From Sphingomonas sp. AP4-R1 (GTDB lineage: Bacteria > Pseudomonadota > Alphaproteobacteria > Sphingomonadales > Sphingomonadaceae), in NCBI RefSeq assembly GCF_013113735.1, contig NZ_CP053346.1, forward strand, positions 4,416,001 to 4,480,000: 64,000 bases of DNA, given 5' to 3'. The notes under the pieces were generated by a model. It did no database searches, was not told the origin of the DNA, and saw nothing but the letters and a program-made list of their open reading frames with translations. Position numbers and translations under genes: made by a program. This document shows positions 49,801 through 59,499 of this stretch, one piece after another; positions within the stretch are counted from its first letter, which is position 1; every line of letters begins with the position of its first letter.

Positions 49801-50940
49801 ATGCCCGTCGACATCGATCCGTTCCACGCCATCGCCATCAGCCGCCTCGCCCACCGCATGGGCGTGGAGGGGCGCTCGGTGATCCACATGGAGTTCGGCC
49901 AGCCCTCCACCGGCGCGCCGGCGCCTGCCATCGCCGCCGCGCACCGCATCCTCGATACGGACGGCATGGGCTATTGGGAGAGCCCCCCGCTCAAGGCCCG
50001 CATCGCCGCTTATTATGCCGAGGCACACGGCGTCTCGGTCGATCCCGAGCGCATCATCCTCACCTGCGGCGCCTCACCCGCCTTCGTGATGGCGCTCTCC
50101 TGCCTGTTCCTGCCCGGCGCCCGCGTCGCGCTCGCCCGCCCCGGCTATGTCGCCTATCGCAACACGCTGAAGGCGATGCATATCGAACCGGTCGAGCTGG
50201 CCTGCGGCGAGGCCGAGCGCTTCCAGATCACCGCCGCCGCGATCGAGGCGCTCGATCCCGCACCGGATGGGCTCATCGTCGCGAGTCCCGCGAACCCCAC
50301 TGGCACGATCATCCCGCCCGAGGAGTTGAAAGCGATCGCCGAGGTGTGCAACCGGCGCGGCATCGCGCTCGTCTCGGACGAAATCTATCATGGCCTCAGC
50401 TATACATTGCCGGCCGACACGTTGCTCCAGCACAAGCCGGACGCGATGATCGTCAACAGCTTCTCCAAATATTACAGCATGGCCGGCTGGCGGCTGGGCT
50501 GGCTGGTCGTGCCCGATGCGATGATCGACAAGGCCCGCGCGCGCATGGGCAATCTGTTCCTCACGCCGCCGTCCCTCGCCCAGCATGCCGGGCTGATCGC
50601 GTTCGATTGCCGCGACGAACTGGAGGGCCATGTCGCCACCTATCGCCGCAACCGCGCTTTGATGCTGGAGGCGCTTCCCGCCATGGGGCTGCGCCGCATC
50701 GCCCCGCCCGACGGCGCCTTCTACATCTACGCCGATGTCGGCCATCTCACGCAGGACAGCCTCGCTTTCTGCGAGACGCTGTTGCGCGACACCGGCGTCG
50801 CCACCGCGCCGGGCGTGGATTTCGATCCGGTCGACGGGCACGCCTTCATGCGCTTCAGCTTCGCCGTCTCCAGCGACCGCGTCGAGGATGCGGTCGCCCG
50901 CATGACACCCTGGTTCGCCGCGCGCCCGTTGATCGGCTGA
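49801..50940 (+). CDS. PLP-dependent aminotransferase, class I/II
   Basis: A 379-residue fold-type I aminotransferase. Visible are MEFGQPSTGAP at the N-terminus, GMGYWESPPLKARIAAYY, VASPANPTGTIIPPEEL, VSDEIYHGLSY and the Schiff-base lysine in VNSFSKYYSMAGWRLGWLV near residue 222, then the arginine in FMRFSFAVS that binds the substrate carboxylate. Aspartate- or alanine-type specificity is likely but cannot be fixed. It stands alone on the plus strand; downstream are repeats. The ATG at 49801 starts the homologous region; the frame extends upstream without a plausible start. Confidence 0.92.
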   Translation: MPVDIDPFHAIAISRLAHRMGVEGRSVIHMEFGQPSTGAPAPAIAAAHRILDTDGMGYWESPPLKARIAAYYAEAHGVSVDPERIILTCGASPAFVMALSCLFLPGARVALARPGYVAYRNTLKAMHIEPVELACGEAERFQITAAAIEALDPAPDGLIVASPANPTGTIIPPEELKAIAEVCNRRGIALVSDEIYHGLSYTLPADTLLQHKPDAMIVNSFSKYYSMAGWRLGWLVVPDAMIDKARARMGNLFLTPPSLAQHAGLIAFDCRDELEGHVATYRRNRALMLEALPAMGLRRIAPPDGAFYIYADVGHLTQDSLAFCETLLRDTGVATAPGVDFDPVDGHAFMRFSFAVSSDRVEDAVARMTPWFAARPLIG

Positions 50941-51108
50941 CCTCTCCCTTTCCCGTAGGGAAGGGGCCGGCTGTGGGTGGAAACTTGCGAGATCGCCGAT
51001 CGGCAACCGCTGCCCAGTGAAAAGAGCCATAGCCCCCAGCCTTCGCCGGGATGGCGGAGAGGGAACGGCAACGCTCGCCCCAGCGCAGGACATCCGGCGA
51101 TGGGCGCG

Positions 51109-51336
51109 TTATAGGAACGGCAATTCCAGATTGAGCATTTTGGCAAGTGTGAATACAACACACATCAATATAAGAAGAGACAGCGAAAATATTACGACCA
51201 CGCTGCCAACGGCGCGTAGCGCATCGATCTTTTTGGCCTTCTTGTCCTGATCGTAATGCCATTTTACGGCGAAGAACATACCTATTCCAAGCACGACGAC
51301 TTTGAATATAACGAAGACGATCGGTATCCAGTCCAT
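51109..51336 (-). CDS. Small two-helix membrane protein, low GC
   Basis: A 75-residue product with two clear transmembrane segments (residues about 3-24 and 46-68) around a charged loop KWHYDQDKKAKKIDALRA. I do not recognise a family. The region from about 51090 to 51470 is markedly AT-richer than its surroundings, which suggests acquired DNA. It is preceded by a second tiny open frame ending three bases before it. There is no good Shine-Dalgarno site, so translation may be coupled to that frame. Confidence 0.5.
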   Translation of the reverse strand: MDWIPIVFVIFKVVVLGIGMFFAVKWHYDQDKKAKKIDALRAVGSVVVIFSLSLLILMCVVFTLAKMLNLELPFL

Positions 51337-51339
51337 TAT

Positions 51340-51471
51340 CTAATATGCCAGTTTTGCTGATTGCCGATATTGATTGCGGCGAAAGTCGTACACATCGAAA
51401 TCGATTTCGCTGTAGGCTAGGCAGGCCGCGATGAGCATCGGGCATAATGCCCACCCTCCCATAAGGATCAT
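51340..51471 (-). CDS. Possible 43-residue small protein upstream of the two-helix protein
   Basis: A short frame that begins MILMGGWALCPMLIAACLAYSE, a hydrophobic N-terminal helix, and ends with a polar tail rich in Tyr, Arg and Gln. Its stop lies three bases before the ATG of the 75-residue protein, in the same low-GC patch. It may be a real small gene or a truncated remnant. There is little other support. Confidence 0.25.
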   Translation of the reverse strand: MILMGGWALCPMLIAACLAYSEIDFDVYDFRRNQYRQSAKLAY

Positions 51472-51500
51472 GGGCCGGGTCGAGAGCTACCCATCATTCC

Positions 51501-51576
51501 CGTCATTGCGAGCGCAGCAAAGCAATCCAGTCCCGCAGTATCGGAGCTGGACTGCTTCGCTGCGCTCGCAATGACG
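51501..51576. repeat. Inverted repeat with GTCATTGCGAGCGCAGC arms
   Basis: Arms 51501-51530 and 51547-51576 are reverse complements with two mismatches, separated by 16 bases. A partial copy of one arm lies near 11406. It separates the low-GC patch from the small gene upstream of coaBC. Confidence 0.88.
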
Positions 51577-51610
51577 ATCGGCAGCTCGCAAGGCACGCCC
51601 CACCGCGCCC

Positions 51611-51721
51611 TTAAAGCACGTCCCCGAACATCTTCCACAGCAGCACGAACCAGGCGAGCAAGGCGAGGATGCCGAGCATCCAGCCCGAATGGCGGCGAAG
51701 CATGTCCAGCAGGCGTTCCAT
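51611..51721 (-). CDS. Possible 36-residue single-helix membrane protein
   Basis: A very short frame reading MERLLDMLRRHSGWMLGILA and then LLAWFVLLWKMFGDVL: an amphipathic start and one strong transmembrane helix. GAAGGGGC lies directly before the ATG. The frame stays open further upstream without any protein-like sequence, so the short form is the plausible one. It is divergent from coaBC. Function unknown. Confidence 0.42.
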   Translation of the reverse strand: MERLLDMLRRHSGWMLGILALLAWFVLLWKMFGDVL

Positions 51722-51960
51722 GCCCCTTCGTGGCAGCGCCCCGCCGCCGGCGCCAGCCCGTCCGCAAAAATCCGCGACATGGCCCTTTCCTGCACGGCCG
51801 GCCTCTGCCACCCTTCGCGCATGCCCGTCCCATCGACCCGGCAATCCTCCCGATCCCGCGCAAACCCTTGGGCCGAGCGCTCTTGCCCCCCGACGTGGCG
51901 TTGCCTTTGTCATCTTCCGTACCCTCGACTCGCGGCCCCGGCGGCGGCATGGAGCGTCGC

Positions 51961-53373
51961 ATGATCGGCCAGCGCATCCTCCTCATCGTCGGCGGCGGGA
52001 TCGCGGCCTACAAAGCGTGCGAGTTGATCCGCGCGCTCCGCAAGCAGGGCGCCACGGTGCGCTGCGTGCTGACCGCGGGCGGCGCCCATTTCGTCACGCC
52101 GATGACTCTGGCGGCGCTGAGCGAACAGCCGGTCCACACCTCGCTGTGGGATCTGAAGGACGAGGCCGAGATGGGCCATATCCAGCTGAGCCGGGAGGCC
52201 GATCTGGTCGTGGTCTGCCCCGCCACCGCCGATCTGATGGCGAAGATGGCGGCCGGCATCGCCGACGATCTGGCCACCACGCTCCTGCTGGCCACCGACA
52301 AGCCCGTGCTGGCCGTGCCCGCGATGAACGTCCGCATGTGGGGCCACGCCGCCACGCGCCGCAACGTCGCCAATTTGCGCGCCGACGGCGTCACCGTGCT
52401 GGAGCCGGACGAAGGCCCGATGGCCTGCGGCGAATATGGCCCCGGCCGCCTGCCGGAGATCGACGCGATCGTGGGCGCGATCGGTGACGCTCTCGGAGCC
52501 CGTGCTTCGACAGGCTCAGCACGAACGGAAGGAGAAACAGTGCGCCCCTCCGCGCTCACTCCGTCCACGCTGGCCCATTCCACCCCGCTCACTCCCTCCG
52601 CTCCGTTCGTCCTGAGCGAAGTCGAAGGACGTGCCCCAGGCGCCTCCGCCAGCAGCCCGTCCTTCGACAGGCTCAGGACGAACGGGGAAAATGTATCGTT
52701 CTCCGCAGGGCAAGACCCGAACGCGCCGCTTGCGGGCAAGCGCGCGCTCGTCACCGCCGGCCCCACGCACGAGCCGATCGATCCGGTCCGCTACATCGCC
52801 AATCGCTCGTCCGGCAAACAGGGCTTCGCGATCGCCGCCGCCCTCGCCCGCCTCGGCGCGGAGGTCACGCTGATCGCCGGCCCCGTCACCCTCGCCACGC
52901 CCCCCGGCGTTCGCCGCGTGGATGTGGAAACCGCGCTCCAGATGCAGGCCGCCGTCGATCGGGCGCTGCCCGCCGACGTCGCCGTGCTGGTCGCCGCCGT
53001 GGCGGACTGGCGCATGGCCGACGAGGCCGCCCAGAAGATCAAGAAAACGGGCGATACCCCGCCCACGCTCGCCCTCGTCGAAAACCCCGACATCCTCGCC
53101 GGCCTCGCCGCCAGCCCGCAGCGCCCAGCCCTCCTGATCGGCTTCGCGGCCGAGACGGAAAGCGTGATGACCCACGCCATGGCGAAGCGCGCGCGCAAGA
53201 ATGTGGACTGGATCGTCGCCAACGACGTATCGGGTGACGTGATGGGCGGGGATCGCAACTCGGTCCACATCGTCACCGCGCGCGACGTCGAAAGCTGGCC
53301 CGATGCCAGCAAGGAAGACGTGGCGAGCCGCCTCGCGCATCGTATCGCCAAAACCCTCGGAGCCTCCGTTTGA
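51961..53373 (+). CDS. coaBC: Bifunctional phosphopantothenoylcysteine decarboxylase/phosphopantothenate-cysteine ligase with repeat-derived linker
   Basis: Coenzyme A synthesis enzyme: CoaB joins 4'-phosphopantothenate to cysteine and CoaC decarboxylates the product. The CoaC part (residues 1-175) has [21 protein letters not shown], the FMN-site histidine region, PAMNVRMW and [13 protein letters not shown]. The CoaB part (about 255-470) has [28 protein letters not shown] and NPDILAGLA. Between them are about 70 low-complexity residues encoded by intergenic-type repeats (52502-52690), read in frame as [18 protein letters not shown] and [10 protein letters not shown]. The protein is thus 470 residues instead of about 400. 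GGAG six bases before the ATG at 51961 sets the start. Confidence 0.95.
   Translation: MIGQRILLIVGGGIAAYKACELIRALRKQGATVRCVLTAGGAHFVTPMTLAALSEQPVHTSLWDLKDEAEMGHIQLSREADLVVVCPATADLMAKMAAGIADDLATTLLLATDKPVLAVPAMNVRMWGHAATRRNVANLRADGVTVLEPDEGPMACGEYGPGRLPEIDAIVGAIGDALGARASTGSARTEGETVRPSALTPSTLAHSTPLTPSAPFVLSEVEGRAPGASASSPSFDRLRTNGENVSFSAGQDPNAPLAGKRALVTAGPTHEPIDPVRYIANRSSGKQGFAIAAALARLGAEVTLIAGPVTLATPPGVRRVDVETALQMQAAVDRALPADVAVLVAAVADWRMADEAAQKIKKTGDTPPTLALVENPDILAGLAASPQRPALLIGFAAETESVMTHAMAKRARKNVDWIVANDVSGDVMGGDRNSVHIVTARDVESWPDASKEDVASRLAHRIAKTLGASV
52502..52690. repeat. Three repeat arms inserted in frame inside coaBC
   Basis: Three copies of the sphingomonad repeat: GTGCTTCGACAGGCTCAGCA at about 52502-52530, CGTTCGTCCTGAGCGAAGTC at 52602-52630 and CCGTCCTTCGACAGGCTCAG at 52659-52688. 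In other places of this window such elements occur only between genes. Here they are in the reading frame without a stop codon and fall exactly in the linker between the two catalytic domains. Confidence 0.9.
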
Positions 53374-53813
53374 ACAGCATCGCCATCCGCCTGAAGCGCC
53401 TGCCCCATGGAGAGGGCCTGCCGCTCCCCGCTTATGCCACCGCCGAGGCGGCCGGCATGGACGTGGTCGCCGCGGAGGATATCACGCTCGCCCCCGGTGC
53501 CCGTGCCGCCGTCGCCACCGGCTTCGCCGTCGCGATTCCGGAAGGGTATGAGGTGCAGGTCCGCCCCCGCTCGGGCCTCGCGCTCCGGCATGGCGTGACC
53601 TGCCTCAACACGCCCGGCACGATCGACGCCGATTATCGCGGCGAAGTGAAGGTAATTCTCGCCAATCTCGGCTCGGATGCCGTCACCATCGCGCGCGGCG
53701 ACCGTATCGCCCAGCTCGTCCCCGCGCCCGTCCTGCGCGCTTACTTCACCGAAGCCGAGGAGCTGGAAGAAACCGCACGCGGCGCGGGCGGCTTCGGCTC
53801 GACCGGACGGTGA
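53370..53813 (+). CDS. dut: Deoxyuridine 5'-triphosphate nucleotidohydrolase
   Basis: Trimeric dUTPase, which makes dUMP for thymidylate synthesis and keeps uracil out of DNA. The 147-residue protein has all five motifs: [49 protein letters not shown] and the C-terminal GGFGSTGR that closes over the nucleotide. The TTG start overlaps the coaBC stop codon by four bases, and the stop in turn overlaps the next start, so coaBC, dut and the ThiF-like gene are translated together. Confidence 0.96.
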   Translation: MNSIAIRLKRLPHGEGLPLPAYATAEAAGMDVVAAEDITLAPGARAAVATGFAVAIPEGYEVQVRPRSGLALRHGVTCLNTPGTIDADYRGEVKVILANLGSDAVTIARGDRIAQLVPAPVLRAYFTEAEELEETARGAGGFGSTGR

Positions 53814-54565
53814 TGACCCTCACCGACGATCAGATCGATCGCTACGCCCGCCACATCATCCTCAAGGAGATTGGCGGCGACGGCCAGCAGCGGCTGCTCT
53901 CCGCCCATGTCGCGCTGATCGGCGCGGGTGGGATCGGGTCGCCCGCGATCCAGTATCTCGCCGCCGCCGGCATCGGCCGGCTGACCGTGATCGACGACGA
54001 TCAGGTGTCGCTCTCCAATCTCCAGCGGCAGACGCTCTACACCACGCGCGATGTCGGCGCGAACAAGGTGGCGATGGTCGCCAATGCGGTGCAGCGGCTG
54101 AACCCGGACGTGCGCGTCAGCCCGCGCCAGCTGCGCTTCGATGCGGAGAATGCGGCCGGCCTGCTGTTCGGCGTGGATGTGGTGATCGACGGGTCGGACA
54201 GTTTCGCCACCCGCCTCGCCGTCGCCGATGCCGCGCTGGAAAAGCGGGTTCCGCTCGTCTCCGCCGCCGTCGGCCAGTTCGAGGGTCAGCTCGCCGTCTA
54301 TCGCGGGTGGGAGGCGGGCAAGCCCTGCTATCGCTGCCTCGTCGGCGATGCGCCCGCCATGCCGGACGTGTCCTGCGCCGATCAGGGCGTGCTGGGCGCG
54401 CTCACCGGCGTGATGGGCAGCCTCGCCGCGATCGAGGCGATCCGCCAGATCGTGCCCTTCGGCGAGGACAGCGCGGGCAAGCTGCTGCTGCTGGATGCGC
54501 TCGCCTTCCGCTTCCGCACGATCGGCCTGCCCAAGGATCCGGCCTGCCGATGCGCCGCGGCCTGA
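53813..54565 (+). CDS. HesA/MoeB/ThiF family adenylyltransferase
   Basis: An E1-like enzyme of 250 residues that adenylates the C-terminus of a small sulfur-carrier protein (MoaD or ThiS type). It has RYARHIILKEIGGDGQQRL, the nucleotide-binding LIGAGGIGSP, NLQRQTLYTTRDVGANK, zinc-binding CYRC and a terminal CRC, and VSCADQGVLG with the catalytic-type cysteine. MoeB and ThiF are hard to separate by sequence, and many bacteria use one protein for both. There is no rhodanese domain. The ATG at 53813 overlaps the dut stop by one base. Confidence 0.9.
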   Translation: MTLTDDQIDRYARHIILKEIGGDGQQRLLSAHVALIGAGGIGSPAIQYLAAAGIGRLTVIDDDQVSLSNLQRQTLYTTRDVGANKVAMVANAVQRLNPDVRVSPRQLRFDAENAAGLLFGVDVVIDGSDSFATRLAVADAALEKRVPLVSAAVGQFEGQLAVYRGWEAGKPCYRCLVGDAPAMPDVSCADQGVLGALTGVMGSLAAIEAIRQIVPFGEDSAGKLLLLDALAFRFRTIGLPKDPACRCAAA

Positions 54566-54867
54566 CGATCATCATCGCCGGCGCCGATCCCGATCGGCTG
54601 CGCAGCGCGCTGGGCGTGGCGGCGGCCGAAGCGGCGCTCGGCGGCCGCGTCCGCCTGTTCTTCGACGCCGCGGCCGTCCCGCTGCTGTGCATCCCGCCCT
54701 CGCCGCCGGAGCCGCTGCTGGAAGCGGCCATCGAGCTCGGCGCGCAGATTTCGGTGTGCCAGACGGGCCTGGCCGAACAGGGCATCACGCTCGATCCCCG
54801 CTTCGAAGCGGGCGGCCTCGTCTCCGTGATGGCCGATCTGGACGAGGATCGCCTGCTGCTGGCGTGA
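54550..54867 (+). CDS. DsrE-family protein
   Basis: A 105-residue protein of the DsrE/TusD-like fold: an N-terminal LTIIIAGADPDRLRSALGVAAAEAALGGRVRLFFDAAAV and a cysteine at about residue 71 in ELGAQISVCQTGLAEQGI, the position of the active cysteine in sulfur-relay members. Its start lies inside the 3' end of the ThiF-like gene (16-base overlap), so it may pass or receive sulfur in the same pathway. Convergent with the TonB-like gene. Confidence 0.82.
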   Translation: MRRGLTIIIAGADPDRLRSALGVAAAEAALGGRVRLFFDAAAVPLLCIPPSPPEPLLEAAIELGAQISVCQTGLAEQGITLDPRFEAGGLVSVMADLDEDRLLLA

Positions 54868-54870
54868 GCC

Positions 54871-55656
54871 TCAGCCCTGATCGTCGCCGTTATTGGGATT
54901 CTGGGTCAGCGTGATCCGAATGCGGACCCAGGTGCCCACCAAGGTGCGCCCGCCTACACGCGGTGGCCGGACCAGGAACTGGAACGCCGCCTGCCGCATC
55001 CCGCGCGCGATTCCGACGCCGGGGAAACTGTCGCCCAGCTCATAGCAATCCTCGACGTGATAGCGCGCGACGGTGCGGCAGGCGATTTCGCCCCAGGATC
55101 CCTCCGGCACGTCATGACGAGGCTTGTAGGGCCCGAGTTCAGCTTCGGTCGGATGGCGATACCATTCGGCCGCATAGAGCAACTCGCCCTTCGGCCCCAT
55201 TTGAGACGGCGTATCGCCCTGGCCGCCGCTGGCCGACGCCACCGCCTGCCCGGTGGCCTGCGCTTCGTGCGGCGTGTTCATCACCTGATCCACCCGGCTC
55301 ACGTCGCTGCGGCTCAGCTCGATGAAGCCGTCCGGCATCCTCAGCGGGGTCGGCATCTTCACGATCGGCGGCGGCAGTGCCTGCTTCGGCGGAGTGATCG
55401 CCTTGTCCACCTTGGTCTGAGAGGCGGCGGGCTTGGCGGCGGCCTTCTGCGCCGACTTCTCCTGCTCCGCCGCCGGCATGACGGAGAAGGTCATCAGCGA
55501 GCCCACCCGCCCCATCGGCACGAATTCGGGAGGCGCCAGCCGCAGCAGCAGGAACAGCAGCAGCAGATGGACGATGATCGTGACGGCCAAAGACACGGCC
55601 CGCCGGCGAAGCGGCCGATCTTCCTCGTTCAACCATCGGGACAAGGCTGTGGCCAT
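54871..55656 (-). CDS. TonB-like envelope-spanning protein
   Basis: A 261-residue protein with a cytosolic basic N-terminus (WLNEEDRPLRRRAV), one transmembrane helix (about residues 18-37, LAVTIIVHLLLLFLLLRLAP) and a Lys/Ala/Pro-rich stretch (AAAKPAASQTKVDKAITPPKQALPPPIVKMP) like the periplasm-spanning part of TonB. The C-terminal domain (about 150-261; AEWYRHPTEAELGPYKP, GEIACRTVARYHVEDCYELGDSFPG, GTWVRIRITLTQNP) has two cysteines and resembles the TonB C-terminal fold only loosely. No exbBD is nearby. It may be a TonB paralogue with a special partner. The start at MATALSRW precedes the helix. Confidence 0.72.
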   Translation of the reverse strand: MATALSRWLNEEDRPLRRRAVSLAVTIIVHLLLLFLLLRLAPPEFVPMGRVGSLMTFSVMPAAEQEKSAQKAAAKPAASQTKVDKAITPPKQALPPPIVKMPTPLRMPDGFIELSRSDVSRVDQVMNTPHEAQATGQAVASASGGQGDTPSQMGPKGELLYAAEWYRHPTEAELGPYKPRHDVPEGSWGEIACRTVARYHVEDCYELGDSFPGVGIARGMRQAAFQFLVRPPRVGGRTLVGTWVRIRITLTQNPNNGDDQG

Positions 55657-55700
55657 CAGCGCGCCGCTATCCGGGCTCGCGCCGTCGCGAAAGTGCAAAT

Positions 55701-56063
55701 TTACGCGATTGCGCCGGGATGATTCTTTCCGTCGAACGCGACGCTCCGAATCTCCAGCATAGTGGCATCATCGATACAGCGCAGATTGAGGCTGATCGCG
55801 TCCGGATGCGAGCGCGGCTTGTAAAAGCTCTTGATGCCGCACTGGGTGCAGAACATGTGCCGCGCCTTGCCGCTGCCGAAGCGATAGGTGGTGAGATCGC
55901 CCTTGCCCTCGACGATCCGGAAATCCTTTTCCGGCACGATCACATGGCGATAGCCGGTCATCGTGCAAATCGAGCAATCGCATTCCAGCACCTCGACCGG
56001 GCCGTCGGGCAGCACCGCCTCATAGCGCACCAGCTCGCAATGGCACCCGCCTTCGATCTTCAT
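55701..56063 (-). CDS. GFA-family zinc-binding protein
   Basis: A 120-residue member of the GFA family with ligands in GGCHCELVRYEA, LECDCSICTMTGYRHVIV and HMFCTQCGIKSFYKPRSHP. As with the member at 41908-42351, the reaction is unknown. It follows csaA by ten bases on the same strand. The ATG at 56063 starts directly at the family's N-terminus; the frame extends upstream into csaA without meaning. Confidence 0.9.
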   Translation of the reverse strand: MKIEGGCHCELVRYEAVLPDGPVEVLECDCSICTMTGYRHVIVPEKDFRIVEGKGDLTTYRFGSGKARHMFCTQCGIKSFYKPRSHPDAISLNLRCIDDATMLEIRSVAFDGKNHPGAIA

Positions 56064-56073
56064 TCCCAGCCCT

Positions 56074-56445
56074 TCAGAACAAGCGCCCGCCATCGGGCAC
56101 CGCCCGATCCGGCGCGAACAACACCACCTCGCCCTCCGCATCGGGAAAGCCCAACGTCAGCACTTCGGACAGGAATTTGCCGATCTGCCGGGGCGGAAAA
56201 TTGACGACCGCCGCCACCTGCCGCCCCACCAGCGCCTCGGACGCATAAGATCGGGTGATCTGGGCGCTCGATTTCCGGTGGCCGATCGTCGGCCCGAAAT
56301 CGATCACCAGCTTGATCGCCGGCTTGCGCGCCTCCGGAAAGGGTTCGGCCGCCACGATCGTGCCGACGCGAATATCCACCTTCAGGAAATCATCGAAGCC
56401 GATCGGATCTGCGGCCGGGCTGGCGGGATCGTGGAGCAGGTGCAT
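56074..56445 (-). CDS. tRNA-binding protein, CsaA-like
   Basis: A 123-residue protein with one OB-fold tRNA-binding domain: [77 protein letters not shown]. This is the arrangement of CsaA, a small export-related chaperone in Bacillus, and of free tRNA-binding domains. AAAGGG lies before the ATG at 56445. It is followed by a GFA gene and separated from clpX by a repeat. Confidence 0.9.
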   Translation of the reverse strand: MHLLHDPASPAADPIGFDDFLKVDIRVGTIVAAEPFPEARKPAIKLVIDFGPTIGHRKSSAQITRSYASEALVGRQVAAVVNFPPRQIGKFLSEVLTLGFPDAEGEVVLFAPDRAVPDGGRLF

Positions 56446-56496
56446 GAGGCCCTTTCCCGCTGTTCGAGCGGCCATCCAAACCAGTCCCAGCCCTCC

Positions 56497-56601
56497 CGTC
56501 ATTCCCGCGAAAGCGGGAATCCATGGACCGGCTCGGGCCGAAAGGCGCGCTGCATCTTCAGCGTGCGGATGCCATGGATTGCCGCTTTCGCGGGAATGAC
56601 G
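56497..56601. repeat. Inverted repeat with TTCCCGCGAAAGCGGGAAT arms
   Basis: The left arm (56497-56526) and right arm (56572-56601) are near-perfect reverse complements, each with its own small hairpin (CCCGCGAAAGCGGG), separated by 45 bases. It fills the gap between clpX and csaA, both on the minus strand, and may end the clpX transcript. Confidence 0.88.
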
Positions 56602-56630
56602 ACGGAAGGGGAATGACGGCAGGCGTCCGC

Positions 56631-57899
<1,269 letters not shown>

Positions 57900-58112
57900 A
57901 ACGTCCTTTACCCTCGGTACGCCGAGTCGGCGTCGATCCTAGACCCCGCACTTGTCGGGCGGCAAGCCTTAGCCCATCCGTCCTTGTCGCGAGGTTTACG
58001 CAAAACCCAATATGGAACCGGCTCGGCAGTGGCACAAGTCCGGGGCCCGACGCTTACGATACGAACGGTTCGCGCGCCCGGTTCCGCCTTACCTGAACGG
58101 CTTGCCCGCATG

Positions 58113-58140
58113 AAAAAGGGGGCGAGAGGCCAGCGCCCCC
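58113..58140 (-). terminator. Intrinsic terminator downstream of clpP
   Basis: A 7-bp all-GC stem (58118-58124 with 58134-58140), nine-base loop and TTTTTC on the minus strand, 28 bases after the clpP stop codon. It separates clpP from clpX. Confidence 0.75.
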
Positions 58141-58168
58141 GCCCCCTTCCTCATTCCGTTCCGGGCGA

Positions 58169-58810
58169 TCAGGCCGCGGCCGATTCCTCGGTCGGCACCG
58201 GGCGCTTCTCGAACACCTCGTCAATGATGCCGAAGGCCTTGGCCTCGTCCGCTTCGAGGAACTTGTCGCGGTCCATCGCGCGCTCGATATCCTCGATCGT
58301 CTGGCCGGTATATTTCGCATAGAGCGAATTCAGCCGGTGGCGCATGCGCAGAATCTCGCGCGCCTGGATCTCGATGTCGGCGGCCATGCCCTGCGCGCCG
58401 CCCGAGGGCTGGTGCACCATGATACGGCTGTTGGTGGTCGCCACGCGCATGCCCGGCTCGCCCGCCGCGAGCAGGAAGCTGCCCATCGACGCCGCCTGAC
58501 CGATGCAGAGCGTGCCGACGCGCGGCCGGATATACTGCATCGTATCGTGGATCGCGAGGCCGGCCGTCACCACGCCGCCCGGCGAATTGATATAGAGATA
58601 GATGTCCTTCTTCGGATTCTCGGATTCGAGGAACAGAAGCTGGGCACAGATCAGCGAGGCCATATGATCCTCGACGCCGCCCGTGATGAACACGATGCGC
58701 TCGCGGAGCAGACGCGAGTAGATGTCGAAGCTCCGCTCGCCGCGGTTCGATTGCTCGATCACGATCGGGACGAGGCCGCCGAGAATGTCGGCGTGGTCGG
58801 TAGAAGCCAT
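58169..58810 (-). CDS. clpP: ATP-dependent Clp protease proteolytic subunit
   Basis: Serine protease forming the double heptameric chamber. The 213-residue product has the catalytic serine in [16 protein letters not shown], histidine in [13 protein letters not shown] and the aspartate in [10 protein letters not shown], with the hydrophobic pocket and RERIVFITG near the N-terminus. Length and motifs fit a typical ClpP. It lies upstream of clpX; the tig gene expected next to it is 4.3 kb away, behind a glycosyltransferase set. Confidence 0.97.
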   Translation of the reverse strand: MASTDHADILGGLVPIVIEQSNRGERSFDIYSRLLRERIVFITGGVEDHMASLICAQLLFLESENPKKDIYLYINSPGGVVTAGLAIHDTMQYIRPRVGTLCIGQAASMGSFLLAAGEPGMRVATTNSRIMVHQPSGGAQGMAADIEIQAREILRMRHRLNSLYAKYTGQTIEDIERAMDRDKFLEADEAKAFGIIDEVFEKRPVPTEESAAA

Positions 58811-59004
58811 GGGGGTCGTTTTCCTTCTGCCCTTTGCGACGCCAACATCGGCGTTTGGCGTAGGCAGTTCAAGAGGCCCGGCACCGCCATCCGGAATGGG
58901 CGGGAAAGTCGCAACAAACCCTTTCCTTCCGCAGGAAAGCGGGTGCCGTCCTCTTTACGGAGCAAGCCGGGGCGAGCCCTGCCCTGCCCCGGCGCCGGGC
59001 GCGT

Positions 59005-59415
59005 CTACGGCATGCAGACGCGGACTTCGTCCTTCAGCTCGGAACTGGCCTTGTATTGGGCGGTGAACGCGTCGTAGGCCGCGTCGTGCGCTGGCGGCGG
59101 CGCGTCGGCATAGCGCGTGATCGTCACGGCTTCGGCCGGCGACAGCGCGAACCCGCCCGCGCCAGGCTTGACCACGCGCACCAGATTCGTCGTCGTCTTG
59201 TTGGCGTGGCTCACATACCAGCTGTTGTGCGCGGCCACGGCCTCGGCGAATGCGCCCCACTGGCCCGGCTTCACCAGGCTGTGGCGGATCGCCGCATGGT
59301 GCTCGCCGGCCGCACAGACGGATCCGGGACCCGGAGCCGGCGTCTGCGACGAAACCGTCGTGGCCGCGAACGGAGCGGCGGCAAGCGTGGCCATCAGCAG
59401 AACCTGTCTGAACAT
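59005..59415 (-). CDS. Secreted protein of unknown function
   Basis: A 136-residue protein with a signal peptide (MFRQVLLMATLAAAPFAATTVSSQ). The mature part has CAAGEHHAAIRHSLVKPGQWGAFAEAVAAHNSWYVSH and ends DEVRVCMP, with cysteines at both ends that may pair. The pattern recalls small stress-responsive alpha/beta-barrel proteins with a WxxF segment, but I cannot assign it. It stands alone between clpP and the glycosyltransferases, 189 bases from the clpP start. Confidence 0.72.
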   Translation of the reverse strand: MFRQVLLMATLAAAPFAATTVSSQTPAPGPGSVCAAGEHHAAIRHSLVKPGQWGAFAEAVAAHNSWYVSHANKTTTNLVRVVKPGAGGFALSPAEAVTITRYADAPPPAHDAAYDAFTAQYKASSELKDEVRVCMP

Positions 59416-59499
59416 CGCGTCTCTCCCCGGGTGATGGCGAAGCGCCGCCCGCGATCAGGATGCGCCATCGCCGTTACGCCACCGTGACGGAAAGCCGCA

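Noticed and set aside
2176..56601. CRISPR array made of the many short repeats
   Set aside because: The repeats are dispersed, inverted and irregularly spaced, without spacers of uniform length and without cas genes.
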